NCBI GenBank assembly: GCA_028710885.1
Contig: JAQTTG010000003.1
Coordinates: 124,001 to 188,000, forward strand
Direction: 5' to 3'
Origin: Sulfuricurvum sp.
GTDB lineage: Bacteria > Campylobacterota > Campylobacteria > Campylobacterales > Sulfurimonadaceae
Length of the DNA: 64,000 bases
The position numbers and the translations under genes are program-made. The notes under the pieces are model-generated. The model saw only the letters and a list, made by a program, of their open reading frames with translations, did not search any database and was not told the origin of the DNA. Shown piece by piece: positions 1 to 7,537 of this stretch (its first letter is position 1; the number at the start of each line of letters is the position of its first letter).

Positions 1-323
1 GATTCATGCGTGATCATTTGAACTCTGATAAAACTGAGATTATCGATATCTCTCCGATGGGATGTCGTACCGGATTTTATATGAGCGTGATCGGAACACC
101 GAGTGAAGAGACCGTTGCCGAGGCATGGGAAGCGTCAATGAAAGATATCCTCGCGGTTGAGAAACAAAGTGATATTCCGGAACTCAATATTTATCAATGC
201 GGAACGTACACAATGCATTCACTCGAAGATGCGAAAGCAATTGCGACAGAGGTACTTCGCCGTGATATCGATATTATGGATAATGAAGCGTTATCGCTTG
301 ATCTTTCAAAGGTAGAGAAATAA
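1..323 (+). CDS. luxS: S-ribosylhomocysteine lyase LuxS, 3' part
   Basis: This is the C-terminal two thirds of LuxS, which cleaves S-ribosylhomocysteine to homocysteine and the autoinducer-2 precursor DPD. The window edge cuts off the N-terminus, including the HxxEH zinc motif. Two key parts remain: the [11 protein letters not shown] segment with the catalytic cysteine, and [10 protein letters not shown] with the third zinc-ligand cysteine. The frame is open from the first base, so the first methionine seen (base 6) is internal. The stop overlaps the next gene's start as TAATG, which suggests translational coupling. Identification is from strong family similarity. Confidence 0.96.
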   Translation, partial: FMRDHLNSDKTEIIDISPMGCRTGFYMSVIGTPSEETVAEAWEASMKDILAVEKQSDIPELNIYQCGTYTMHSLEDAKAIATEVLRRDIDIMDNEALSLDLSKVEK

Positions 324-625
324 TGTTGCTCTTGTTGCCGATGGATGGGGATGATACCCAAGAAAGCGAACTCACTGGAATTTTATCCGCAACGCATTGG
401 GCAACGGTTGAAGTGGAAGAAGGGCGTGTGGTAGAGATCAACTTTTATACTGATCGTACAGTGATTGAAGGATGGCTTGATGCCGTGATCGTTACCAATA
501 ACTACGAACCCGTTATGGAGTTCATCGATAACCAAATGATGGTTCTCGTCGCCCATACTCAGCGCACCATCGATGACATCGTTGAAGCTTATTTATTTAG
601 AGAATTGCACGACTTGTCTATTTGA
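323..625 (+). CDS. small protein downstream of luxS, possibly NifX-like fold
   Basis: A 100-residue protein that I do not recognise with certainty. It is acidic and has no signal peptide or membrane segment. The order of elements (short strand LLLLPMD, central ATVEVEEGRVVEINF strand pair, final helix after a hydrophobic strand MVLVAH) loosely recalls the NifX/NifB dinitrogenase-cofactor fold, but no cysteine or other signature confirms this. It starts in the luxS stop (TAATG) and its own stop overlaps the TTG start of the next gene, so the three genes are probably co-translated. The coupling supports a real gene; the function is open. Confidence 0.75.
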   Translation: MLLLLPMDGDDTQESELTGILSATHWATVEVEEGRVVEINFYTDRTVIEGWLDAVIVTNNYEPVMEFIDNQMMVLVAHTQRTIDDIVEAYLFRELHDLSI

Positions 626-1218
626 TTTTAACGCCATCGGAATGCATCCCGATTGGCTACGCTAACGCTGGGTTTTGCTCAGCGCAAGGCTCGCGCACAT
701 ATGTGCTTGAAAATCCACTAAAAGTGAATTTGATGACCTCTTTTTGCGATCTGTTTCAAACATCGCCCCAGATGAAAATCTTGGTGGCGACCTCTCATTT
801 TGATATCCTCATTGAAGAAATTTGCACCTATTTACAACCTTTTAACGCGACAGTCGATCTTTCCCTCTATCCGGGTGAACATACCGAGCACGCTTCTGCC
901 GTTATCGGCAAAGTAGATACGATCAAAGATTTTAACTCACCGATCCGTTCCGCGACACGTGATTATGAGACGATCGTCCTCCAAGATGTTTTGCATTTGC
1001 ATTCCTTGCCACTGAAACTGCTACAGCTTGTCTACCGATCACTTGAAAACTCCGCAGAGATTATCATTGTTCAGTCTAAAGGAGTAATGGAGACATCGGA
1101 AGTAGAGGCATTGTTGGAGCGATCCGAATTCCGTGCGGCGAATACGATTAGTGATTTGATAGCAGGATATGATGTGATTGTGGCGAAAAAGATGCATATG
1201 TGGGGTAATGGGCTTTAA
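622..1218 (+). CDS. methyltransferase-like protein lacking an obvious SAM motif
   Basis: A 198-residue protein starting with TTG inside the previous stop (TTGA overlap). The second half reads like the end of a class I methyltransferase: an ETIVLQDVLHLHSLPLK segment in the place of motifs IV-V, then a helix, an EIIIVQSK strand, and a final YDVIVAKK strand. The glycine-rich SAM-binding loop expected earlier (E/DxGxGxG) is not evident. It may be a degenerate methyltransferase or an unrelated Rossmann-like protein. Its place behind luxS hints at methyl-cycle metabolism, but that is inference only. Confidence 0.7.
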   Translation: MILTPSECIPIGYANAGFCSAQGSRTYVLENPLKVNLMTSFCDLFQTSPQMKILVATSHFDILIEEICTYLQPFNATVDLSLYPGEHTEHASAVIGKVDTIKDFNSPIRSATRDYETIVLQDVLHLHSLPLKLLQLVYRSLENSAEIIIVQSKGVMETSEVEALLERSEFRAANTISDLIAGYDVIVAKKMHMWGNGL

Positions 1219-1224
1219 CATTTG

Positions 1225-2610
1225 TTATTGAGGTATAGGAGGAAACTGTACTCTTCCTATAGATGTGAATAGTACTTTTCTGCATTTTGTAGCAAACCTA
1301 GCATCTTTATTATTGGAAAGATATTGTGCTACATTGAATAAATCTGGTGTAAAAACTAAAGCTGTAGAGCTCGTACTAGCAGCAGACATGCATTTTGTAG
1401 TAAACGGCTCATCTCTTTCTTCAACTGGAATAAGTCTATAAGAATTTCCAAACAGCACAGCTTTGGCTGGACTTTCAATGTCATCGCGTTCTAAATCTTC
1501 ATGGATATTTAGAGCTAATTGTCTTAGTTTATCAATATTTACTGCCTTGTTGTCTTTACCTTCAGCTTCCCCAATGAGACGACCTTCTTTAGATTGAAAT
1601 ACAGCATCAAATTCGGATTTCCCGTCATTAAATTGCGAAACATCAAAACCTATAATTTTTAAGGCATCAAGTATTGCATATTCTAATGGTTTTCCTTTTT
1701 CAAATAAAAGGTTTCTTAGTCGTCCTAAGTCTTTAATTTGCTCAAGAATGATTTCTTTTTCAACTTGGGCTTTTTCTAATTTTGATTCAACCTGTAATAA
1801 TTTTACTAAGGCAGAATTTTCTTCTTTTAACTTATAACTTTGCTCTTTTGCCCATTCTGGTTCAGGAGTTAATTCGTCTAAATTGCGTAGTGCCTTATCT
1901 ATAGAAACAACTGTATTGATTAATTTTGCCGAGAATTGTTCTGCTTTTTTAGTCCATCCTCCATTTTCATCAAAGAACTCGTCAGAGTAAAAGTCAATAT
2001 CTGGTAATAAAAGTAATGCACCACTTGAATGTTTTGAACGTAGAATCGCGCCAACTGTTTTTTCTCCATGCTTGGTAACTAAACATGCTGGAAGTTCTTC
2101 GGTCAATAATACTTTATATGATGAGTAGGATGAAAATTCTTGCCAATAAGTAGAAATCAATTCAGTATTATTTGCTGCAAGTTTAATCTCTTGCCCTTTA
2201 GTTTTAACAGGTTTCATATTTGAGGGAATAGAAGCAAAATTATTATAATTATCCACTAGTCTCGTCGTTTTTTGGTTTCTTCCTGTTCCAGAAAAATTTT
2301 TTTCTCCTGTTGCAATGCTAAGCTCAATTAACTCGGATAGGTATGCGATGACTAATTTTCCACTCTCAACGGCAGATTTAATTTCTCGTCGCCAATGCTC
2401 TGTTTGTGCTTTTAGTTTAAAAGACTTATCGTCAGAAAGGCATGGTTTTCCTTGAAAAGTACTCTCTGGTCTATAAATATAATCCATGATATCGGGTTTA
2501 AACAAGATAATATCCCAGTCTAAGAGTGATAAATCGGAATCAAACTCACTGAACTGCGTATCTTCACTAGAAAGGTCAAATCCGATAGTTAGTATCTTTT
2601 TCTTTGCCAT
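1225..2610 (-). CDS. PD-(D/E)XK nuclease-like protein with N-terminal Rossmann-like domain and coiled coil
   Basis: A 461-residue protein with three visible parts. Residues 1-205 alternate strands and helices and look like a Rossmann or amidotransferase-like fold, with strands KKILTIGFD, WDIILF, KLVIAYL and ALLLLPDID. Residues about 255-300 are highly charged and likely a coiled coil. Residues 303-370 match the PD-(D/E)XK pattern: a GKPLEYAILDALKIIGFDV helix-strand, Asp335 in SEFDAVF, then Glu350 and Lys352 in GEAEGKD, then a helix with KLRQL. The gene is richer in A+T than its neighbours and stands alone, convergent to the luxS group. This fits a defence or DNA-processing nuclease, but the substrate is unknown. 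Confidence 0.8.
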   Translation of the reverse strand: MAKKKILTIGFDLSSEDTQFSEFDSDLSLLDWDIILFKPDIMDYIYRPESTFQGKPCLSDDKSFKLKAQTEHWRREIKSAVESGKLVIAYLSELIELSIATGEKNFSGTGRNQKTTRLVDNYNNFASIPSNMKPVKTKGQEIKLAANNTELISTYWQEFSSYSSYKVLLTEELPACLVTKHGEKTVGAILRSKHSSGALLLLPDIDFYSDEFFDENGGWTKKAEQFSAKLINTVVSIDKALRNLDELTPEPEWAKEQSYKLKEENSALVKLLQVESKLEKAQVEKEIILEQIKDLGRLRNLLFEKGKPLEYAILDALKIIGFDVSQFNDGKSEFDAVFQSKEGRLIGEAEGKDNKAVNIDKLRQLALNIHEDLERDDIESPAKAVLFGNSYRLIPVEERDEPFTTKCMSAASTSSTALVFTPDLFNVAQYLSNNKDARFATKCRKVLFTSIGRVQFPPIPQ

Positions 2611-2725
2611 GATATAAATGATACCTTTTTAGAACATAATAATATGCATTGTATCTAATTAGGAAAGATAGTAAAAGAAGCTGAAATGAAGAAATAGTAT
2701 TATTTATGTATGGGGTGGCTTTAAA

Positions 2726-2926
2726 TTACCTCTTCGACACCGTATGCTGCATAATCTTTCGCATTCCGATAAACATGAGAACCAATCCTCCCAGAGAAGT
2801 AGCGCTAAAGATATAGTCTCCGTACGCTATCCGCTCTGAAAACATGGCTGATCCGATCATGCTGAGTATCAGGAGTAGAGCGCCTATTGAAACGGCGATG
2901 ATCCCTTGCTTTTCTTTTGTATCCAT
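2726..2926 (-). CDS. small two-helix membrane protein
   Basis: A 66-residue protein with two predicted membrane helices (about residues 8-26 and 35-54), a short charged start (MDTKEKQG) and a basic C-terminus (HTVSKR). The frame extends upstream to a GTG at 2953, but the ATG at 2926 gives the more typical small membrane protein. No strong ribosome site distinguishes the two. I do not recognise a family. It lies between the nuclease-like gene and the toxin-antitoxin pair, in a patch that looks accessory. Confidence 0.6.
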   Translation of the reverse strand: MDTKEKQGIIAVSIGALLLILSMIGSAMFSERIAYGDYIFSATSLGGLVLMFIGMRKIMQHTVSKR

Positions 2927-3019
2927 AGTATCTGCTTTGTTAAATGTGAACACTATTATAGTTTGGGAAGGTAAAAAAAATATGCTTATTATTGATTTCT
3001 AGTACCTATGGACTGTAAA

Positions 3020-3043
3020 ATTGTAGCAATATTGTGCTACAAT
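3020..3043. promoter_or_regulatory. perfect inverted repeat, likely toxin-antitoxin operator
   Basis: ATTGTAGCA, a 6-base spacer (ATATTG), then TGCTACAAT form a perfect 9-bp inverted repeat 29 bases upstream of the antitoxin ATG. RelB/DinJ-type ribbon-helix-helix antitoxins usually repress their own operon by binding such palindromes. The site and its position are seen; the binding is inferred. Confidence 0.7.
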
Positions 3044-3072
3044 TAGTGAAAAGTTTAGTATGGAGGTGTACG

Positions 3073-3348
3073 ATGTCATTGAATGCGACAATTCGAGCAC
3101 GATGCGATGCAGATTTAAAAGATACAGCGGAAGCGATTTTTAAAGAACTCGGTATTACCACTTCTCAAGCGATCAATATGTTTTTAGCTAAAGTAAAAAT
3201 AGAAAAAGGGATGCCTTTTGAGTTAAAAATCCCCAATGAAACAACGCAATTAGCGATGAATGAAGCTAAAGAGGGAATCGGCATGGAAGCGGTTACTTTG
3301 GATGATCTAAAAGCAGAGTTCGAGACCGCAAAACATGCTAAGCGTTGA
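3073..3348 (+). CDS. DinJ/RelB-family antitoxin
   Basis: A 91-residue antitoxin. Residues about 3-50 form a ribbon-helix-helix DNA-binding domain (LNATIRARCDADLKDTAEAIFKEL, then ITTSQAINMFL), as in DinJ. The C-terminal part is acidic and should wrap the toxin. The start at 3073 has GGAGGTG 6 bases upstream; an in-frame TTG at 3034 lies inside the operator palindrome and is unlikely. The gene overlaps the toxin gene by 14 bases, typical for these pairs. It should neutralise the toxin and repress the operon. Confidence 0.9.
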   Translation: MSLNATIRARCDADLKDTAEAIFKELGITTSQAINMFLAKVKIEKGMPFELKIPNETTQLAMNEAKEGIGMEAVTLDDLKAEFETAKHAKR

Positions 3349-3604
3349 GAGACATAAACAATTTCATAAGGATATTGCTTCCCTAAAACTAAGTGAGAAG
3401 CATTTTACTAAATTTATTGTTTATCTTGCGGCATTGATTCAAAATGAACCGTTGCCACAAGAAGCACATGACCATGAATTGGAAGGTGAATGGAAAGGTT
3501 TTAGAGAATTTCATATCAGTGGAGATGTATTGATTATTTATCGATACGACGATGAAGTTTTGAAATTAATTCGTATGGGTTCACATGCCCAACTATTTGG
3601 CTGA
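3335..3604 (+). CDS. YafQ-family mRNA interferase toxin
   Basis: An 89-residue RelE-superfamily toxin close to YafQ, which cuts mRNA in the ribosomal A site. The YafQ pattern is intact: HDHELEGEWKGFREFHI, then DVLIIYR, then GSHAQLF. Residues His47, His60, Asp64, His84 and Phe88 align with the catalytic and substrate residues of YafQ, so the toxin looks active. It is translated in overlap with the antitoxin and ends 2 bases before the next gene, whose function is unrelated. Confidence 0.92.
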   Translation: MLSVERHKQFHKDIASLKLSEKHFTKFIVYLAALIQNEPLPQEAHDHELEGEWKGFREFHISGDVLIIYRYDDEVLKLIRMGSHAQLFG

Positions 3605-3606
3605 AT

Positions 3607-4350
3607 ATGAATTGGGTACAAAGCGACGATGGAAGCTATACGGCGTATAGTGCAGAGTACGACGAGCATTATCATTCGACCAAAGATGGTGCGCTGAACG
3701 AATCGTTGAAAAAACATATCGAACCTGCTTTTGCCCTCCATGCCCAAAAAGATCACCTCCGACTCATCGACATCTGTTTCGGTTTAGGGTTTAATACTCT
3801 CCTGAGTCTCTATTGGCGCGATACCTACTACCCTGATACAACTCTTGAAATCTACTCTCCCGAACTCGACGGCGAACTGGTTGCTTCTCTCGTCGATTTT
3901 CCCTATCCCGAAATCTTTGAGCCGTACCGAAATATCATTATCGACATTGCGACCCTCGGCGGCTATGAGGATGAGCGGACGCAAATCACGGTCGAGATTA
4001 TCGATGCCAGAATTGCGATGCGGGAGTTGGAGGGGGAATGGGATGTTTGCTATCAAGACGCATTCAGCCCTTCGGTTAATCCGACACTCTGGACGCGTGA
4101 GTATTTTGCTGATGTGGCTCGACTGATGGGGGAGGATGGTGTAGTGACGACTTATTCGACGGCTCTTGCAACGCGGCTGGCTTTGTATGAAAACGGGTTT
4201 AACGTCTATCTGAACTCGGGTGAGGGGTATCGCAACGCGACCATCGCATCACGCAGGGCATTAAAGGGATATGAGAAAGTGGATATGGCACATAAAATTG
4301 CGTGTAATCCGAACGCCAAAAGTTTTAGCGACGAAAATTTGGCTCTTTAA
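3607..4350 (+). CDS. MnmC-type tRNA wobble-uridine methyltransferase (single domain)
   Basis: A 247-residue SAM-dependent methyltransferase of the MnmC methyltransferase-domain family. The SAM loop is DICFGLGFNT (residues 55-64), and the active-site segment YQDAFSPSVNPTLWT matches the family's DxFxPxxNPxxW pattern. Known E. coli MnmC fuses this domain to an FAD-dependent oxidase; that half is absent here. It would then methylate nm5U to mnm5U made by the MnmE-MnmG ammonium route. mnmG is present at 10995-12866. The 3' end overlaps the convergent membrane protein gene by 26 bases. Confidence 0.85.
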   Translation: MNWVQSDDGSYTAYSAEYDEHYHSTKDGALNESLKKHIEPAFALHAQKDHLRLIDICFGLGFNTLLSLYWRDTYYPDTTLEIYSPELDGELVASLVDFPYPEIFEPYRNIIIDIATLGGYEDERTQITVEIIDARIAMRELEGEWDVCYQDAFSPSVNPTLWTREYFADVARLMGEDGVVTTYSTALATRLALYENGFNVYLNSGEGYRNATIASRRALKGYEKVDMAHKIACNPNAKSFSDENLAL

Positions 4351-4630
4351 GACGATAGTGTGTGATGAGGTGACGGAGGCGGTTTTCATTGAATCGCCAA
4401 AAGTGTTTGGAGTCAAACTCATGGTGTTCACACATCAGTTGAAATAGAGACTCTTCATCGAGGTGTGGGTGAACACTGTTACATTCGATCATAATCCGCT
4501 CTAAAAGCTCGACTGATTCAGGTGTTGTATCGTCATCGGCTAATCGTTTTGAGGGAAAGAAATAGTATAGTTTCCATACTGCTAACCCTAATCCTGCAAT
4601 AAAAGCACCCATCATCATCCATTTAATCAC
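4325..4630 (-). CDS. small membrane-anchored protein, last gene of the FMN operon
   Basis: A 101-residue protein with one N-terminal membrane helix (about residues 4-25) and a cytoplasmic or periplasmic tail rich in His, Glu and Asp (HPHLDEES, CEHHEFDSKHFW). I chose GTG at 4630: it has AAAGGAG 5 bases upstream and overlaps the previous gene's TGA as GTGA. A longer frame from ATG at 4675 would overlap that gene by 49 bases. No family is recognised. Tight coupling places it in the porin/FMN-binding operon. Confidence 0.72.
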   Translation of the reverse strand: MIKWMMMGAFIAGLGLAVWKLYYFFPSKRLADDDTTPESVELLERIMIECNSVHPHLDEESLFQLMCEHHEFDSKHFWRFNENRLRHLITHYRLKEPNFRR

Positions 4631-5058
4631 ACCAACTCCTTTAATGAACTGCGAAAGATAAGAATGCATATCCATCCGAGAGTAATTTCAAACAAAATAA
4701 ACGAGATTAGTTTTAGAGTAGCAAAGAGTTCCAGTCCTGATCCGATCAAAAATACTGATCCTTGATCACATATAAAGAGGATAAAAAGCAGATGGGTTGA
4801 TCTGCGTTTGATGGTATCACTAATCGTTGGAATAAAGCTCAAAAAATGAAGTGTAGCCATAAGTGCAATGGCAATAAAAAGAGTATGCGGTGTGATTACT
4901 TCTAAAAGTCCGTGGAGAGATTTCTTTTCATAGTAGGTGAAAATGGCATGAGGATTAAATCCCACATTGAGCCAAAATAAGACTCCTCCTAATAATGATT
5001 GCAAAATGACCAAAGCAATAAAAGCAAGGGCGAGTAGTTGAAGTAAACGATGGTGCAT
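4627..5058 (-). CDS. four-helix membrane protein B of the FMN operon
   Basis: A 143-residue integral membrane protein with four predicted helices. It begins at an ATG overlapping the preceding stop (TAATG); a longer in-frame start would lie inside that gene. Histidines sit in or at the edge of helix 2 (His49, His58, His71). It resembles the preceding protein in length, helix spacing and the pattern SL..LL....H.LF near helix 2 and FILF in helix 4, so the two may be diverged duplicates. Haem binding is possible but not shown. It does not match a family I can name. Confidence 0.78.
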   Translation of the reverse strand: MHHRLLQLLALAFIALVILQSLLGGVLFWLNVGFNPHAIFTYYEKKSLHGLLEVITPHTLFIAIALMATLHFLSFIPTISDTIKRRSTHLLFILFICDQGSVFLIGSGLELFATLKLISFILFEITLGWICILIFRSSLKELV

Positions 5059-5537
5059 TAGATTTTCCGTCGTAAAAGTGCAACCAGTAGCCAAAATGCG
5101 ACCAAAAGCATAAGTGTATGGAAGAGGATAAATGCACTACCTGCGAGCTTAACTCCGAAAGTTCCAATCCAAAATGCGGATATCAGCATTGTTGGATAGA
5201 GGATTAATCCGGCAAGCGAGAAACTGAGAAAACTTATTTTAAAACTTGTGGGATGAGAAGAGCGAACGTAAAGAGATGCAAGTAAAATATAGATCAAAAT
5301 GAGGGTAAAAAGATCGGTATGGACAGCAAGAAGAATATCGTTGAGACTCATCGGGTCGGTAAACTCCTCAGGGTTTCCTAAAACAGTATGACTCCATTGA
5401 GATGGTGATGTTCCGTAATCGATTGATTTTGAGACGAGATTCAATCCTAATGCAATGGTTAGCGAAAAAACCATCCATATCATGACAAGTCGGAGACTCA
5501 GATTGTTAGAGAGTTTTTTAGAGGCGACAAATTTCAT
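5058..5537 (-). CDS. four-helix membrane protein A of the FMN operon
   Basis: A 159-residue integral membrane protein with helices at about residues 16-36, 72-91, 101-124 and 131-155. The 35-residue segment after helix 1 is probably periplasmic. His73 in helix 2 and His140 in helix 4 could face each other as ligands of a b-type haem, but this is inference. It starts 2 bases after the FMN-binding protein gene and overlaps the next gene by one base. The neighbours suggest that it passes electrons between the membrane and the flavoprotein. Confidence 0.78.
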   Translation of the reverse strand: MKFVASKKLSNNLSLRLVMIWMVFSLTIALGLNLVSKSIDYGTSPSQWSHTVLGNPEEFTDPMSLNDILLAVHTDLFTLILIYILLASLYVRSSHPTSFKISFLSFSLAGLILYPTMLISAFWIGTFGVKLAGSAFILFHTLMLLVAFWLLVALLRRKI

Positions 5538-5539
5538 GA

Positions 5540-6052
5540 TTAGGGCTTTGCGATATCGATGAGTGAGAGTGCTTCACGTGCTCCATCTGTAACCGCACGT
5601 GCTGAAAGGGTAGCACCGCTAACTGTTGGAATGTCTTGATTGAGGCGGAGGGTATTTGCTGCACTTTTATTGTCAAATCCATCGAGCCATGTTTTTGTCG
5701 GGAGATATTCGATTGGCTCATTAAAGGCAACTATTTCGATTGATTTGATATGACTGTCAGTCCCGATGAGGTATAGAGCAATAGCCGTTTTGGTTCGGAC
5801 TTTTTTATTTAATAATACGCCGTATCCGATAGTTTTCATATCATTTTTTGCAAGATAAATTCGATAAAGTTTTGTCTCTATTTTTTGCATAGATGCTTTG
5901 GAGAGTTGTTGAGCTTGCTCTTCTGTAAGGATGATATTTTGTGATTCAACCGATTTTGAACCGAATGTATGCTGCGTTAAAGCAACAGGATCACCCAAAA
6001 CTTGGGCAAAACCGAGAGTAAAAGTAAAAAGTAAAAATAAAACTGTTTTCAT
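5540..6052 (-). CDS. periplasmic FMN-binding domain protein (RnfG/NqrC type)
   Basis: A 170-residue exported protein with a signal peptide (MKTVLFLLFTFTLGFAQ). The C-terminal half carries the FMN-binding domain, including the flavinylation motif TVSGATLSARAV near residues 143-154. Its threonine (SGAT) is the known attachment site for FMN in RnfG/NqrC-like proteins, placed there by ApbE. An apbE gene is divergent from this operon at 7538. It is translationally coupled to the porin gene (one-base overlap) and followed by two membrane proteins. It probably carries electrons in the periplasm. Confidence 0.88.
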   Translation of the reverse strand: MKTVLFLLFTFTLGFAQVLGDPVALTQHTFGSKSVESQNIILTEEQAQQLSKASMQKIETKLYRIYLAKNDMKTIGYGVLLNKKVRTKTAIALYLIGTDSHIKSIEIVAFNEPIEYLPTKTWLDGFDNKSAANTLRLNQDIPTVSGATLSARAVTDGAREALSLIDIAKP

Positions 6053-7413
6053 TAAAATATAAATCCTAATCCAAATGAGTAGATTCCCTCAGAGGCATGT
6101 CCCTCTACGCTGTTGCGGTTATTACGCAGTTTATATTCTCCTTTTAGAACCACTTGGTCATGAGGAAAATAGTTGATACCGTACGTAAAACTTTCCGTTG
6201 TCCCAAACGAGTTCCCATCGCTCATACGAGTTGCTAGATTGTAATTTTCGTATTGGAAAAATACTGGCATCCGAGCACTCGATTGTGTCAAAAATCCTAA
6301 GACATTATACTCCATATTTACATAGCCGCCACGAGCTTTTTCAGGCATGGGAATACCGGTAAAATCAAACCCTGAAATAGCATTTCCGACATAAGAGGAA
6401 GCATGAGTTAACTGTGTTTGGGTGTAGAGCCCTTTGATTTTAAATCCTTCGCTCTGATACTGCCCATGTACGTCGAACATTGTGATCGATCCCTCTTTTC
6501 CTTGTGTATCATTGATTGGTCCGGCTTTGGCGCTATATATACTTGCCCCCGCTAATAATCCGTTGATACCGATATAATCGAGCCGTCCCACCGCTCCCAT
6601 ATTAGACGTTGCACTGTTTAGCTCTGTGCCTCCTCTACGACCATCGGCAATCCAGCGTATACCTCTGCTTGAAACATCCTGATCATGACGCGCGAGACCC
6701 ATATCAAGTGCTACAATGGTACCTGCTGTGTATTGGAAATTACCCATTGATCCATAAACGCTAAGCCCGTTTTCATGCCAAGTTGAAGGGATAAGATAGG
6801 TTTCAACATCTGGACGTAAAACAGTGTTATACATGACTGGTTCATGATTAAGACTGACGAGACCCATCGGAACCACTTGCTGTCCTAATCTAATATTGAT
6901 TTTTTCATTGATTAAAAAATCAATATAGAGCTGTTCAAGCGAAATTTCTGCGCCACCATGCTCAAATTCAATTTCTGAATTCAAGATGATGTTATCACTG
7001 AATTTATAGCCGATATAGGGGACAAAACGGTAGGCTTCTGTATTACTTCCGCCTTGTACTCCATTGCTATCAACCTGTGTATCGCTTTTTCCTAATTGGT
7101 TGGAGTAAAAAAGCTCTCCGTACCCACCAATGGATAGAGGATTTTTTGAATAATATACTTTAGATGCGGCGATACCGAGTCCCGCTTCTGTTTTTGTTGT
7201 ATCAATGGTTGAAAACGATGTGGCATTTTGAACATTGATGAGTTCATCAGTCAATATTTGTGTTTGCTCGTTTTGTTTTTTTGTAGTTGCTTCTAATGTT
7301 TCCAAACGTTCAGAGAGAGTTTTAAGTTGCGCTTTGAGGTCGCTCAATTCATCGGCATTCAACGCACTTGAGAGAGCGATAGCTGTAACAGCACTAATTA
7401 GAATGTGTCTCAT
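6052..7413 (-). CDS. outer-membrane porin with N-terminal coiled coil
   Basis: About 453 residues: a signal peptide, a coiled coil (ELSDLKAQLKTLSERLETLEA and following heptads to about residue 65), then a long stretch of alternating amphipathic strands ending in an aromatic FGLGFIF, typical of an outer-membrane beta barrel. The layout resembles phosphate/phosphonate-type and other Campylobacterota porins, but the substrate cannot be read from sequence. Two adjacent ATGs occur; the second (7413) has better spacing to AAGGA. As the first gene of the FMN operon it may bring in, or sense, the substrate of the flavoprotein system. Confidence 0.82.
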   Translation of the reverse strand: MRHILISAVTAIALSSALNADELSDLKAQLKTLSERLETLEATTKKQNEQTQILTDELINVQNATSFSTIDTTKTEAGLGIAASKVYYSKNPLSIGGYGELFYSNQLGKSDTQVDSNGVQGGSNTEAYRFVPYIGYKFSDNIILNSEIEFEHGGAEISLEQLYIDFLINEKINIRLGQQVVPMGLVSLNHEPVMYNTVLRPDVETYLIPSTWHENGLSVYGSMGNFQYTAGTIVALDMGLARHDQDVSSRGIRWIADGRRGGTELNSATSNMGAVGRLDYIGINGLLAGASIYSAKAGPINDTQGKEGSITMFDVHGQYQSEGFKIKGLYTQTQLTHASSYVGNAISGFDFTGIPMPEKARGGYVNMEYNVLGFLTQSSARMPVFFQYENYNLATRMSDGNSFGTTESFTYGINYFPHDQVVLKGEYKLRNNRNSVEGHASEGIYSFGLGFIF

Positions 7414-7537
7414 CATCTATCCTTTTTGATTTTGATTATTAATTACGAAAGTATAAGCAAACAGTCTGAAATTAATATTAATATTGAAAATAAGTATCAT
7501 TTACCAAAAAATGATTTTGTCGTGCTACACTTTCCTA

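Noticed and set aside
3034-3072. Longer antitoxin start at TTG 3034
   Set aside because: The codon lies inside the operator palindrome and has no ribosome site. ATG 3073 has GGAGGTG.
4631-4675. Longer start for the small operon-end protein at 4675
   Set aside because: It would overlap the previous gene by 49 bases with no ribosome site, while GTG 4630 has AAAGGAG and a standard 4-base GTGA overlap.
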